DNA of 16,885 nt from Clostridia bacterium (GTDB taxonomy: Bacteria > Bacillota_A > Clostridia > Christensenellales > UBA1750), in the NCBI GenBank assembly GCA_017413675.1, contig JAFPSR010000062.1, positions 1-16,885 of the forward strand. The letters are read 5' to 3'. This document shows positions 1 through 6,464 of this stretch, in pieces. Each line of letters begins with the position of its first letter. The first letter of the stretch is position 1. The position numbers and the translations under genes are program-made. A model generated the notes under the pieces. It did no database searches. It was given only the letters and a program-made list of their open reading frames with translations, and was not told where the DNA came from.

Positions 1-690
1 AGCGGCAAGTCCATAGGCGGCTCGTTTAAGAACTCCGACAACATCATCGCCGAGGAACTGCCTGACGGAACACAGCGAGTACGTTTTCAGCCTGTAGCAG
101 CATGGGAAACTTCCGAAGCGATGGATAACCTTTGTTCCGCTTTTGATAAAGCCATCCATGATTCAGAGATGGACCCGTTGCTGATTATTCCGATGTTTAT
201 ATTGGATTTCCTATGCATTCATCCGTTCAATGACGGAAACGGCCGCATGAGCAGGCTACTGACGCTTCTTCTGCTCTATCGGGTCGGATATATTGTCGGG
301 AAATATATCAGTATCGAAAAGCTCATTTCAGATTCCAAAGAAACCTATTACGAAGTTCTGCAGGACAGTTCTTATGGTTGGCATGAGGGGACGAATGACT
401 ACGCTCCTTTTGTCCGGTATCTGCTCGGTGTCATTGTTGCAGCGTATCGCGATTTTAGCAGCCGTGTGCAGCTTTTGACGACCAGCGGTCTTTCCAAGCC
501 TGACCGGATCAGAGAACTCATAAAAGGACATATCGGCAAGATTACAAAATCAGAAATAATGGCCATGTGCCCAGATATCAGCCAGGTAACGGTGCAAAGA
601 GCCTTGACAGAACTATTGAAAAACAATGAGATAACCAAGATCGGCGGCGGCCGCTATACATCCTATGTGTGGAATGGAGAAGAACAATAA
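1..690 (+). CDS. Fic family protein, 5' end outside the window
   Basis: The frame is open from base 1, so this is the last 229 residues of a longer protein (typical Fic proteins of this architecture are about 300-380 aa); the ATG at 121 is internal. Visible residues 74-85 carry the complete Fic core HPFNDGNGRMSR, fitting HxFx(D/E)GNGRxxR. In active Fic enzymes the His is the catalytic base and the GNGR segment holds the nucleotide phosphates, usually for AMP transfer to a hydroxyl of a target protein. Residues from about 165 to the end look like a winged helix-turn-helix, as in many Fic proteins thought to bind DNA. The stop TAA overlaps the start of the downstream methylase fragment by one base (TAATG), so the two were co-translated. 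Fic genes are common inside type I restriction-modification loci. Target and any inhibitory helix cannot be seen here. Confidence 0.93.
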   Translation, partial: SGKSIGGSFKNSDNIIAEELPDGTQRVRFQPVAAWETSEAMDNLCSAFDKAIHDSEMDPLLIIPMFILDFLCIHPFNDGNGRMSRLLTLLLLYRVGYIVGKYISIEKLISDSKETYYEVLQDSSYGWHEGTNDYAPFVRYLLGVIVAAYRDFSSRVQLLTTSGLSKPDRIRELIKGHIGKITKSEIMAMCPDISQVTVQRALTELLKNNEITKIGGGRYTSYVWNGEEQ

Positions 691-1127
691 TGATTACCGG
701 AGAACTTAAAAACAAAATCGACAGCCTGTGGGAGATCTTCTGGACCGGAGGACTCACAAATCCGCTGGATGTAATCGAACAGATCACTTATCTGATGTTT
801 ATACACGATCTGGATGATTCCGACAATCTCAGAGCAAAGGAAGCCGCCATGCTCGGACTTCCTTATAAGAGCGTGTTCGCGGATCAGGTACAGATCGGTG
901 ACCGTACGATTGAGGGTCAGCAGCTGAAATGGAGCGTGTTCCACGACTTCCCTGCAGGCAGGATGTACTCCGTTGTGCAGGAATGGGTATTCCCGTTCAT
1001 CAAAAATCTACACGGAGATAAAAACAGCGCCTATTCCAAATATATGGATGACGCTGTATTCAAGCTGCCTACCCCTCTGATGCTCTCAAAGGTTGTAAGA
1101 CAATCCTTTCAGACCAATCCCCTATAG
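690..1127 (+). pseudogene. hsdM: Type I restriction-modification methylase (HsdM) N-terminal fragment, truncated
   Basis: The 145-residue frame starts at ATG 690, overlapping the fic stop. Residues 1-136 look like the N-terminal helical domain of HsdM (for example GGLTNPLDVIEQITYLMFIH and KYMDDAVFKLPTPLMLSKVV). In intact HsdM, about 480-520 aa, this domain precedes the SAM-dependent N6-adenine methylase domain. Here the similarity stops at about residue 136 (near base 1098) and nine unrelated residues lead to a stop. The methylase domain with its SAM-binding and NPPF/NPPY motifs is absent, and no hsdS or hsdR is seen to the right. I infer a deletion or recombination scar rather than a working short gene. 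Bases 1128-1195 hold no gene, no clear terminator and no inverted repeat that I can recognise as a transposon end. Confidence 0.85.
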
Positions 1128-1195
1128 TATTTATACGTTATTTTGAGTATCTGACTAATGGAGGAAACCGTTTTTGCAGATTCTGTAAGGAACAA

Positions 1196-1699
1196 TCATT
1201 CCTGATAATAGGGAAGCCTGCTGATCGGTCCGTACAGGAGGCAGGCCAGAAGGATACCGAACGCAATCTGGATGAGATTGGTAGGGACAACAGCCAGGGC
1301 TACCGGGAACCCGTACAGGAACGTTTCATACAGGAAATATCCGATGACGGTACACAATCCGGATAAAAGACCGGCAATTGCGGTGCAGAAGGTCCCGGAT
1401 TTGTCTGTTTTTTTCCGCAGGCTGCGGAACACAAGCCCGGCGATCAGGGCAGAAACAGCCTTGATGACCAGGGTGGCCGGGGCATAGATCCAGTATCCGA
1501 GGATCATATCGGCCAGCATGGAGCCTAGACCGGCGGAAAGGGAGAAGAGCAGGGACGTGGAAAAAAAGACGCCGCTGAGGATGACCATACCGTCCCCCGG
1601 ATGGATATAGCCGATGGGGGTCGGGATGGGGACCAGAATGGTTAATACACAGGTAAGGGCTGCAAAGATCGCAGCAAAGAGCCATTTTCTCGTATTCAT
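1196..1699 (-). CDS. ECF transporter S component (substrate-binding membrane subunit)
   Basis: A 167-aa, very hydrophobic protein with about five to six membrane spans and a basic loop (FRSLRKKTDKSG) in the middle. The segment GYIHPGDGMVILSGVFF followed by a GSMLADMILGYWIYAPATLVIK-like stretch is characteristic of S components of energy-coupling factor vitamin and cofactor importers. The first span contains overlapping AxxxA motifs (A9-A13, A10-A14), the usual contact surface for the shared EcfT subunit. No EcfA or EcfT gene lies nearby, as expected for a group II S component that borrows a common module. The substrate cannot be told from the sequence; there is no biosynthetic neighbour. The start at 1699 is supported by an AGGA site about 9 bases upstream. 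It is transcribed alone from the promoter at 1831-1859. No good terminator is seen after its stop, before the hsdM scar. Confidence 0.85.
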   Translation of the reverse strand: MNTRKWLFAAIFAALTCVLTILVPIPTPIGYIHPGDGMVILSGVFFSTSLLFSLSAGLGSMLADMILGYWIYAPATLVIKAVSALIAGLVFRSLRKKTDKSGTFCTAIAGLLSGLCTVIGYFLYETFLYGFPVALAVVPTNLIQIAFGILLACLLYGPISRLPYYQE

Positions 1700-1824
1700 A
1701 AGTGGTTTCCTGGATAAATGAAGTCGTGGGGGAATCCGGCAGGGATCCGCGAACTGCGCCGGAGGCCTGCAGTCTTCCGAATCTTTCGGATGGATTTGAT
1801 CCGTCCCTCCATGCGGGACATATA
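1700..1824 (-). promoter_or_regulatory. Structured ~125-nt 5' leader of the ECF S gene
   Basis: From the predicted transcription start near 1824 to the ATG at 1699 the RNA can form at least three short hairpins: GTCCC/GGGAC, TCCGAA/TTCGGA and CCGGC/GCCGG. S-component genes are often controlled by vitamin riboswitches, but I do not see the consensus of the TPP, FMN, THF, cobalamin or preQ1 classes and there is no poly-U terminator. Function is not assigned. Confidence 0.3.
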
Positions 1825-1830
1825 TACGAT

Positions 1831-1859
1831 GTTATAAGGGATTCCGGCTGGTCTGTCAA
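1831..1859 (-). promoter_or_regulatory. Sigma-A promoter for the ECF S gene
   Basis: On the minus strand: -35 TTGACA (1859-1854), exactly 17 bases, then -10 TATAAC (1836-1831). The -35 is perfect and the -10 is 5/6, so this is one of the strongest promoter matches in the window. Confidence 0.8.
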
Positions 1860-1890
1860 GTTTTTTCCGACGGGGAAACAGATGGCAATG

Positions 1891-1922
1891 AAAAAGGGGA
1901 AGGCCGTGAAACGGCCTTCCCC
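1891..1922 (-). terminator. Rho-independent terminator after the carboxylesterase gene
   Basis: Perfect 12-bp stem (GGGGAAGGCCGT / ACGGCCTTCCCC) with a 3-base loop, followed on the minus strand by TTTTT. It lies 14 bases beyond the esterase stop and upstream of the ECF S promoter, so it separates the two minus-strand units. Confidence 0.92.
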
Positions 1923-1936
1923 AATACTTTTCCGGA

Positions 1937-3421
1937 TTATTCGATCTTATCCAGATAGTAGCGGATCTGTTCCTCGTAAGGAAGAGCGGCCATTCCGGGA
2001 TTCTCGCCAAGCCGCATGGAGACATGATCTCCGGCAGCATAGGGCTTCCATTCCGGGATTGAGGGGTTGTTCGGGTTGCCGGTTTTACAGAAAGCGACCC
2101 AGGTGTTCATGAGCTGTTCGCTGACCGCGGTGTCCGCGTCGGTAAAGGGGCGCCATGAAGTATACAGGGTTCCGAACTGGTACACGAGTTCGGCGGAGTG
2201 GAAAGCTCCGATCGTGGTTCCGTCGTCATTGGGAAGTTCCTTGTCGAAACAGTACAGATAGGTGGGCTGTCCCGCCTTTATCTGTGCTTCCGCAATGGCG
2301 ATCATCCCGCTCATGGTGCCGGAGGAACGAATGCGGTCCAGCTGCGCAAATGCCTCTTCCTTGGTTTCTGCCGGGAACAGGGCACGCAGGATCTTTTCCT
2401 CTTCGCCCCCGGCCTTCATGGCTTTTTCATAGTCGGAGAGGGATGCGTCGGTCGGGGATCCGATGTCCCCTTCCTTCAGGTTGCTGCCGAGCATGACGGG
2501 AACATGGGCCTGTTCTCCAGCATTGAAAATTGCATTATAGCTCTTGGGCAGGACATACCCGTCGATCGGGGTGGCAAAGCGGTTGGCGCAGAGCTTTTCT
2601 GCGCTGAACAGGACCGCCTGCCAGGGGATGGAACGAAGTTCTTCCAGGCCCGAAGCATTCATCCGTTTCTGCAGGGCAAGGCCCATTTCCTGTGCCTTTT
2701 CCAGGGACTGGGGAGGTGTGGGACGGCGCAGCACGCTGGCGGACTGGATGATCGCCTTATGGAACAGACCACGTGCCAAGGGAGTGGCGAGCATGGTGCC
2801 TACGGAAGCACCGCCGGCACTCTGTCCGTCGATGGTAACATTGTCGGGATCCCCGCCGAAGCAAGCGATATTTTCCTTTACCCATTTCAGGGCCGCAACC
2901 TGGTCCAGGAAGGCATAGGTCCCGGCATATCCGGCTTCGGCAACCAGTTCGGGATGGGTGAAGAATCCGAAAACCCCGAGGCGGTAATTAATCGTGACCA
3001 CCACGATGCCCTTGGCAGCAAGCCGGTCCCCGATGAACTGCAGGGCCCCGCCGGAACCTTCGACGAACGCGCCGCCGTGGATCCAGACCAGGACGGGAAG
3101 CTTGTCTTCCGCAGACTTGGCCCCGCTCCAGATATTCAGATACAGCCCGTCTTCATCCGGGTTCTTGATGGTCGGATAGAATTCTTTCTGGTAGAAGGAA
3201 CCCCATTCCAGATCGTACTGCGGCGTACAGGGGCCATACTGGGTGGCATCCCGCACACCTTCCCAGGCTACGGGTTCTTTCGGTTCCGCCCAGCGGTTTT
3301 TCCCGACGGGCGGGGCGGCATAGGGGATTCCCTTAAAGGCATATATACCCGGGGTGGCGCTTTCACAGCCGCGCAGCATACCTTGTTTTACACGGACAAT
3401 GCACTGGTTTTCTTCAAACAT
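1937..3421 (-). CDS. Type-B carboxylesterase / para-nitrobenzyl esterase family
   Basis: A 494-aa alpha/beta hydrolase, full length for the carboxylesterase type B family (about 480-550 aa). Family marks in order: FKGIPYAAPPVG near residues 29-40; EDGLYLNIW at 90-98; oxyanion-hole HGGAF at 115-119; NYRLGVFGF at 145-153; nucleophile elbow GQSAGG with Ser201; a likely acid Glu317 in the GSNLKEGD segment; and the catalytic His408 in GAFHSAEL. It hydrolyses carboxylic esters; in gut and rumen bacteria possible natural substrates include plant or drug esters, but nothing here fixes the substrate. No signal peptide, so cytoplasmic. The start at 3421 has a strong GGAGGAGG site seven bases upstream. 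It lies 51 bases downstream of a small uncharacterised gene and is probably co-transcribed with it. Confidence 0.93.
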   Translation of the reverse strand: MFEENQCIVRVKQGMLRGCESATPGIYAFKGIPYAAPPVGKNRWAEPKEPVAWEGVRDATQYGPCTPQYDLEWGSFYQKEFYPTIKNPDEDGLYLNIWSGAKSAEDKLPVLVWIHGGAFVEGSGGALQFIGDRLAAKGIVVVTINYRLGVFGFFTHPELVAEAGYAGTYAFLDQVAALKWVKENIACFGGDPDNVTIDGQSAGGASVGTMLATPLARGLFHKAIIQSASVLRRPTPPQSLEKAQEMGLALQKRMNASGLEELRSIPWQAVLFSAEKLCANRFATPIDGYVLPKSYNAIFNAGEQAHVPVMLGSNLKEGDIGSPTDASLSDYEKAMKAGGEEEKILRALFPAETKEEAFAQLDRIRSSGTMSGMIAIAEAQIKAGQPTYLYCFDKELPNDDGTTIGAFHSAELVYQFGTLYTSWRPFTDADTAVSEQLMNTWVAFCKTGNPNNPSIPEWKPYAAGDHVSMRLGENPGMAALPYEEQIRYYLDKIE

Positions 3422-3472
3422 ATCGATGCCTCCTCCTGCTTTTGTATCTTGCCTGTTCTTCGGTTGGATTCC

Positions 3473-3769
3473 TCAGAAACTGAAATCGTTGCGGGGATCA
3501 CTGCTTTTCCGTTTTTCCTTCAGGTACTCGATTTCAAAATGATCAAAATCGATGCTTTCAATGAAGTTGTCCTGGTTGAACCGTGTCCGGCCGAACAGTT
3601 CCAGTTCCTCCTCCTGTTTGTGGAGCCAGATCGGCTGAGGGATATCCATGGATTTGCAGATGTCGCCAACCGCTTCCTTTGTATCTTCGAGGTCTGTTCC
3701 TTCTGTTTCGAACACAAGGTCTTTGTAGATTTTATGGTTCTTTCTCAGGATTCCCCAGATTTTTGCCAT
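3473..3769 (-). CDS. Uncharacterised 98-aa acidic protein
   Basis: I do not recognise a named domain. The frame extends further upstream, but the start at 3769 (MAKIWGIL) is preferred because AAAGGAGA sits about 9 bases before it and the upstream extension overlaps the promoter. The protein is soluble, with no signal or membrane segment. It opens with a basic stretch (LRKNHKIYK), has an acidic middle (ETEGTDLEDTKEAV) and a charged C-terminus (EYLKEKRKSSDPRND). It contains IPQPIWLHKQEEELELFGRT, the kind of Trp- and acid-rich patch seen in small conserved clostridial proteins of unknown function; I believe similar short proteins occur in related genomes, but this is recollection. It precedes the esterase in what looks like a two-gene unit with its own promoter. 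Confidence 0.75.
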   Translation of the reverse strand: MAKIWGILRKNHKIYKDLVFETEGTDLEDTKEAVGDICKSMDIPQPIWLHKQEEELELFGRTRFNQDNFIESIDFDHFEIEYLKEKRKSSDPRNDFSF

Positions 3770-3841
3770 TTTCCATGTCTCCTTTGCCTGACGCCGGTAG
3801 GCAGAACGGGTTTCGTTCGCGGAACAGCAGGTGTTAACAAA

Positions 3842-3871
3842 AATATAGCATGGTGCGGGAAAACCTGTCAA
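3842..3871 (-). promoter_or_regulatory. Promoter for the 98-aa protein / esterase unit
   Basis: Minus strand: TTGACA (3871-3866), 18-base spacer, TATATT (3847-3842). It is back to back with the plus-strand lipoprotein promoter; the two -35 boxes are 52 bases apart. Confidence 0.7.
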
Positions 3872-3923
3872 TTGATCCGGACCCTGCACGGAAGGTTGGA
3901 AAGAGCGAAAACCGGGGCGCCGG

Positions 3924-3952
3924 TTGCAAGCCATTTTCAGCTATGTTATGAT
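3924..3952 (+). promoter_or_regulatory. Promoter for the lipoprotein - HAD - ROK operon
   Basis: TTGCAA (3924-3929), 17-base spacer, TATGAT (3947-3952), with a start expected near 3959. The -35 carries the same TTGCAA variant as two other promoters in the window. Confidence 0.65.
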
Positions 3953-3960
3953 ACATCTGC

Positions 3961-3979
3961 ATAAAGGAATTACCTTTAT
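3961..3979 (+). promoter_or_regulatory. Perfect inverted repeat at the predicted +1 of the lipoprotein operon
   Basis: ATAAAGG - 5 bases - CCTTTAT, a perfect 7-bp dyad lying just after the -10 box. It could be an operator for a dimeric repressor or a 5' stem-loop that protects the mRNA. It is too weak and has no U-tract to act as a terminator. Confidence 0.4.
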
Positions 3980-4006
3980 GCTCTGTGATAAAAGGAGATA
4001 AAGATC

Positions 4007-4765
4007 ATGAAAAAATATCCTATTTTGGTTTTATCCTTCCTGTTCATCCTGCTTCTGCTCTGTGGCTGTTCCGCCACCGAAGGGGACGGCACGCCGCAAA
4101 CGAAATACTATGAAACCGTACAGGGAAACTATGATGTCGTGATCGAGGATCTGCATATCCGCGGGTATCAGCCGCATTTTGTGATCAACCGCAGCGGAAC
4201 AAACCGCGTGGAAGTTCAGGCGGATTCCAACATTATGGATCTTCTGGATGTCAAGGTCGACAATGACAAGCATGAAATCCGGATCAGCCTGACGGAAAAG
4301 CAGAACTTGCGTCCGACGTATTTTGCCGTCACGCTTTCCTGTCCGGTGAAGAAAGTCGAACTGAACGGGAACTACCAGATCGACTGGAGCCTGCCGGAAG
4401 TCAAGAATTTCACGGCTACCTTCAATGGAAACTGCGAAGGCACGATCCTGAACCAGGACCTGAACAAATATGAACTGACGGCCAATGGGACCATGGATGT
4501 CAAAGCCAGCGGCAAGGCGGAGAAGTTTACCCTGACCATGAACGGGAAAGGGGATTTCGAAGGCTATAAGCTGGAAACCACTTCTTCCTGCAAGGTTACC
4601 GTCAATGGGTCCGGAAACGTTGAGATAACCGCAAACGGCTCGCTCTATGCGGAGATCAACGGAAAAGGGAACATCACCTATGACGGGGACCCGACCGCAA
4701 CAACCAAGTATGTAAACGGGAAAGGCAAGATCCAAAGCCGCGCGGATGCGGAAAAGAATAAGTAG
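4007..4765 (+). CDS. Lipoprotein with GIN-like (DUF2807-type) beta-helical domain
   Basis: A 252-aa exported lipoprotein. Residues 1-20 form a lipoprotein signal peptide (MKKYPILV...LLLLCG) with the lipobox LCG before Cys21, the expected lipid anchor after cleavage by LspA, whose gene is also in this window. The mature part resembles the head GIN/DUF2807 fold: an ordinary N-terminal half (40-110), then repeated short strands, each turning at an Asn-Gly: NG at 120, 140, 160, 179, 200, 210, 218 and 237. The near-20-residue spacing of the first five suggests beta-helix rungs. Such proteins are surface-exposed and their role is mostly unknown; adhesion has been suggested. AAAGGAG nine bases upstream supports ATG 4007. 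The HAD gene follows after 33 bases. No enzymatic motif is visible. Confidence 0.8.
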   Translation: MKKYPILVLSFLFILLLLCGCSATEGDGTPQTKYYETVQGNYDVVIEDLHIRGYQPHFVINRSGTNRVEVQADSNIMDLLDVKVDNDKHEIRISLTEKQNLRPTYFAVTLSCPVKKVELNGNYQIDWSLPEVKNFTATFNGNCEGTILNQDLNKYELTANGTMDVKASGKAEKFTLTMNGKGDFEGYKLETTSSCKVTVNGSGNVEITANGSLYAEINGKGNITYDGDPTATTKYVNGKGKIQSRADAEKNK

Positions 4766-4769
4766 AAAA

Positions 4770-4785
4770 CCTGCGCCTTCGCAGG
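4770..4785 (+). other. Small hairpin between lipoprotein and HAD genes
   Basis: CCTGCG - CCTT - CGCAGG, a perfect 6-bp stem without a U-tract, ending just before the HAD ribosome site. It may protect the upstream mRNA or tune translation; it is unlikely to end transcription. Confidence 0.35.
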
Positions 4786-4798
4786 GAAAGGCGGTCTG

Positions 4799-5431
4799 AT
4801 GGCAGCAAAATATCTGATCTGGGATTTTGACGGGACGCTGTTTGACAGCTATCCGCACATCCTTCGCGCGTTCCGCCGGGCACTGGCCCTGCATGGCTTT
4901 CCGAATGCCGACCCCGGGGAACTGGAAGCCAGGGTCCGTATTTCCATCGGGACGGCCGCTTCCTACTATACATCCCGGTACGGCTTGGACCCGGATGCGC
5001 TTCTGAAAACGTACCATGCGGAAGAAAACGGGAAAGACGACGGGGATGTACGGCCTTTTGCCGGGATCAGGGATTTGCTTTTCGAAACCATGGATGCGGG
5101 ATGGCATCACTTCCTGTACACCCACCGGGGCCTGAATGTGTTTGCCTATCTGGACAGGGAAAATGTCCGGGGATGCTTTGAGGATTTCGTTACGGCTGCG
5201 GACGGGTTCCCGTCCAAACCGGAACCGGACGCGATCCTGTACCTGGTCGGGAAGCACGGGCTGCCGCCGGCAGATACCTGGATGATCGGGGACAGGCTCA
5301 TCGATGTACAGGCAGGAAAGAATGCCGGCATCCAATCCCTCCTGTTTGATCCGGTAAACAGGATCACGGATCCGGAAGGATTTGAAAAGGTGGTACTGGC
5401 AGAGGAAATCAGGAAACGGATAGAGAGGTAG
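4799..5431 (+). CDS. HAD-superfamily hydrolase (phosphoglycolate / sugar phosphatase type)
   Basis: A 210-aa cytoplasmic HAD phosphatase with all four motifs: motif I DFDGTLFDS, with nucleophile Asp9 and acid/base Asp11; motif II Thr108 in YTHRG; motif III Lys140 in SKPEPD; motif IV GDRLIDVQAGKNAG with Mg2+-binding Asp165 and Asp169. The helical cap inserted between motifs I and II (about 17-85) is the class I cap of the beta-phosphoglucomutase / phosphoglycolate phosphatase group, and length fits. The exact substrate cannot be predicted; it sits two bases before a sugar-kinase gene, which suggests handling of phosphorylated sugars or clearing a by-product of that kinase. The ribosome site is modest (AAAGGCGG). 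It is probably the second gene of the operon from the promoter at 3924. Confidence 0.9.
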   Translation: MAAKYLIWDFDGTLFDSYPHILRAFRRALALHGFPNADPGELEARVRISIGTAASYYTSRYGLDPDALLKTYHAEENGKDDGDVRPFAGIRDLLFETMDAGWHHFLYTHRGLNVFAYLDRENVRGCFEDFVTAADGFPSKPEPDAILYLVGKHGLPPADTWMIGDRLIDVQAGKNAGIQSLLFDPVNRITDPEGFEKVVLAEEIRKRIER

Positions 5432-5432
5432 A

Positions 5433-6323
5433 ATGAGGATGCGTTTGGGAGCTCTGGAAGCAGGCGGGACGAAAATGGTCTGCGCCATCGGCAATGAAAA
5501 CGGGGAAATCCTGGACAGGGTTGTATTTCCGACGGAAGACCCGCAGGAAACGATGCCCAGGCTTCTGTCCTGGTTTGCCGGGCAGAAACCGGACGCACTA
5601 GGCATTGCTTCCTTCGGACCTTTGAACCTGGACCGTACAAGCGGACAGTACGGGGATATTACCACCACACCGAAACTGGCCTGGAAATTCTTCCCGTTGC
5701 TCCGCACGTTCCGGGAAACCCTGGGGATTCCCTGCGCGATCGATACGGATGTCAACGCCGCCGCCCTGGCGGAGCTCCGGCTCGGGGCGGCCCGGGGCCT
5801 TGCCAGCTGTCTGTATGTAACGGTAGGCACCGGCATCGGCGGGGGCCTGGTACTGGAAAACCGGCTGGTGCACGGCCTGGTCCACCCGGAATTTGGCCAT
5901 ATCCTGCTGCGTCCGGATAAGGATGACCCGCTCCCCCGGGGTGTCTGTCCTTACCATGACGGCTGTCTGGAAGGTTTGTGCAGCGGGCCCAGCCTTTTGG
6001 CAAGGTACGGCGTACCTGCGGAAGAACTTCCCCCTGACCACCCGGCCTGGGAACGGGAATCGGCCTATCTGGCCCAGATGTGTGTGAACGCGATCATGAC
6101 GCTTTCCGTGGAAAAGATTATCCTGGGCGGCGGCGTCATGCAGCAGGGACATCTGTTCCCCAGAATCCGGGAGAAAACCCGGGACCTGTTGGGAGGATAT
6201 ATCCATCACCCGATGGTGGAGGAAAAGATGGAGGACTATATTGTGCCTCCTGCACTGGGAACCCATTCCGGGATTACCGGCGCCCTTCTGATCGGCTCGG
6301 AAGCCCTGTCAGAAGCCCGTTAA
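5433..6323 (+). CDS. ROK-family sugar kinase, fructokinase-like
   Basis: A 296-aa kinase close in plan to the ScrK/GmuE-type ROK fructokinases. The N-terminal phosphate loop reads EAGGTK (residues 9-14; the Glu in place of Asp is usual for this subgroup). FGPLNLDRTSGQYGDITTTPK (about 61-81) matches the fructokinase substrate loop. Asp106 in DTDVNAAALAE is the expected catalytic base, GTGIGGGLV (132-140) binds nucleotide, and HPEFGH...CPYHDGC gives the ROK zinc site (candidate ligands His156, Cys172, His175, Cys178). It would convert fructose, or a similar hexose, plus ATP to the 6-phosphate in the cytoplasm. The start at 5433 is one base after the HAD stop, with AGAGG inside the HAD end; ATG 5439 is possible. 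A strong terminator follows, so it ends the operon. No transporter is linked. Confidence 0.88.
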   Translation: MRMRLGALEAGGTKMVCAIGNENGEILDRVVFPTEDPQETMPRLLSWFAGQKPDALGIASFGPLNLDRTSGQYGDITTTPKLAWKFFPLLRTFRETLGIPCAIDTDVNAAALAELRLGAARGLASCLYVTVGTGIGGGLVLENRLVHGLVHPEFGHILLRPDKDDPLPRGVCPYHDGCLEGLCSGPSLLARYGVPAEELPPDHPAWERESAYLAQMCVNAIMTLSVEKIILGGGVMQQGHLFPRIREKTRDLLGGYIHHPMVEEKMEDYIVPPALGTHSGITGALLIGSEALSEAR

Positions 6324-6349
6324 TCTCTTTGGGGAAAAACGATGATCCG

Positions 6350-6386
6350 GAGAAGAAAAACAGTGTATGTTTTTCTTCTCTTTTTT
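6350..6386 (+). terminator. Rho-independent terminator after the ROK kinase
   Basis: Perfect 12-bp stem GAGAAGAAAAAC / GTTTTTCTTCTC with a 7-base loop, followed directly by TTTTTT (6381-6386). It isolates the sugar-kinase operon from the division cluster. Confidence 0.95.
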
Positions 6387-6408
6387 GATAATTTTCGTAA
6401 AAACCACT

Positions 6409-6449
6409 TTGTACAGTATGGAAACTATGATAGAATATCAATATACTGT
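6409..6449 (+). promoter_or_regulatory. Probable promoter of the anti-sigma/sigma cluster, flanked by a dyad
   Basis: Candidate -35 TTGTAC (6409-6414), 16-base spacer, -10 TAGAAT (6431-6436). The -35 is weak (3/6). A perfect 7-bp inverted repeat, ACAGTAT (6413-6419) and ATACTGT (6443-6449), brackets the -10 with centres 30 bases apart, about three helical turns, which is compatible with an operator. A promoter must lie here because of the terminator just upstream; its sigma factor is uncertain. Confidence 0.45.
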
Positions 6450-6464
6450 GATAGGAGTGTCCTT

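Noticed and set aside
1696..1821. 41-codon minus-strand upstream frame whose TGA overlaps the ECF S start (ATGA)
   Set aside because: The overlap suggested a leader peptide, but there is no ribosome site before its ATG and the ECF gene has its own AGGA; coincidence is more likely.
2198..3964. Long plus-strand open frame opposite the esterase and the 98-aa gene
   Set aside because: It has no family character and lies antisense to a gene with a complete catalytic triad; G/C-rich codons commonly leave the opposite strand open.
4031..5836. 601-codon minus-strand frame opposite the lipoprotein and HAD genes
   Set aside because: Low-complexity, no domain, and the plus strand carries clear HAD motifs and a lipobox.
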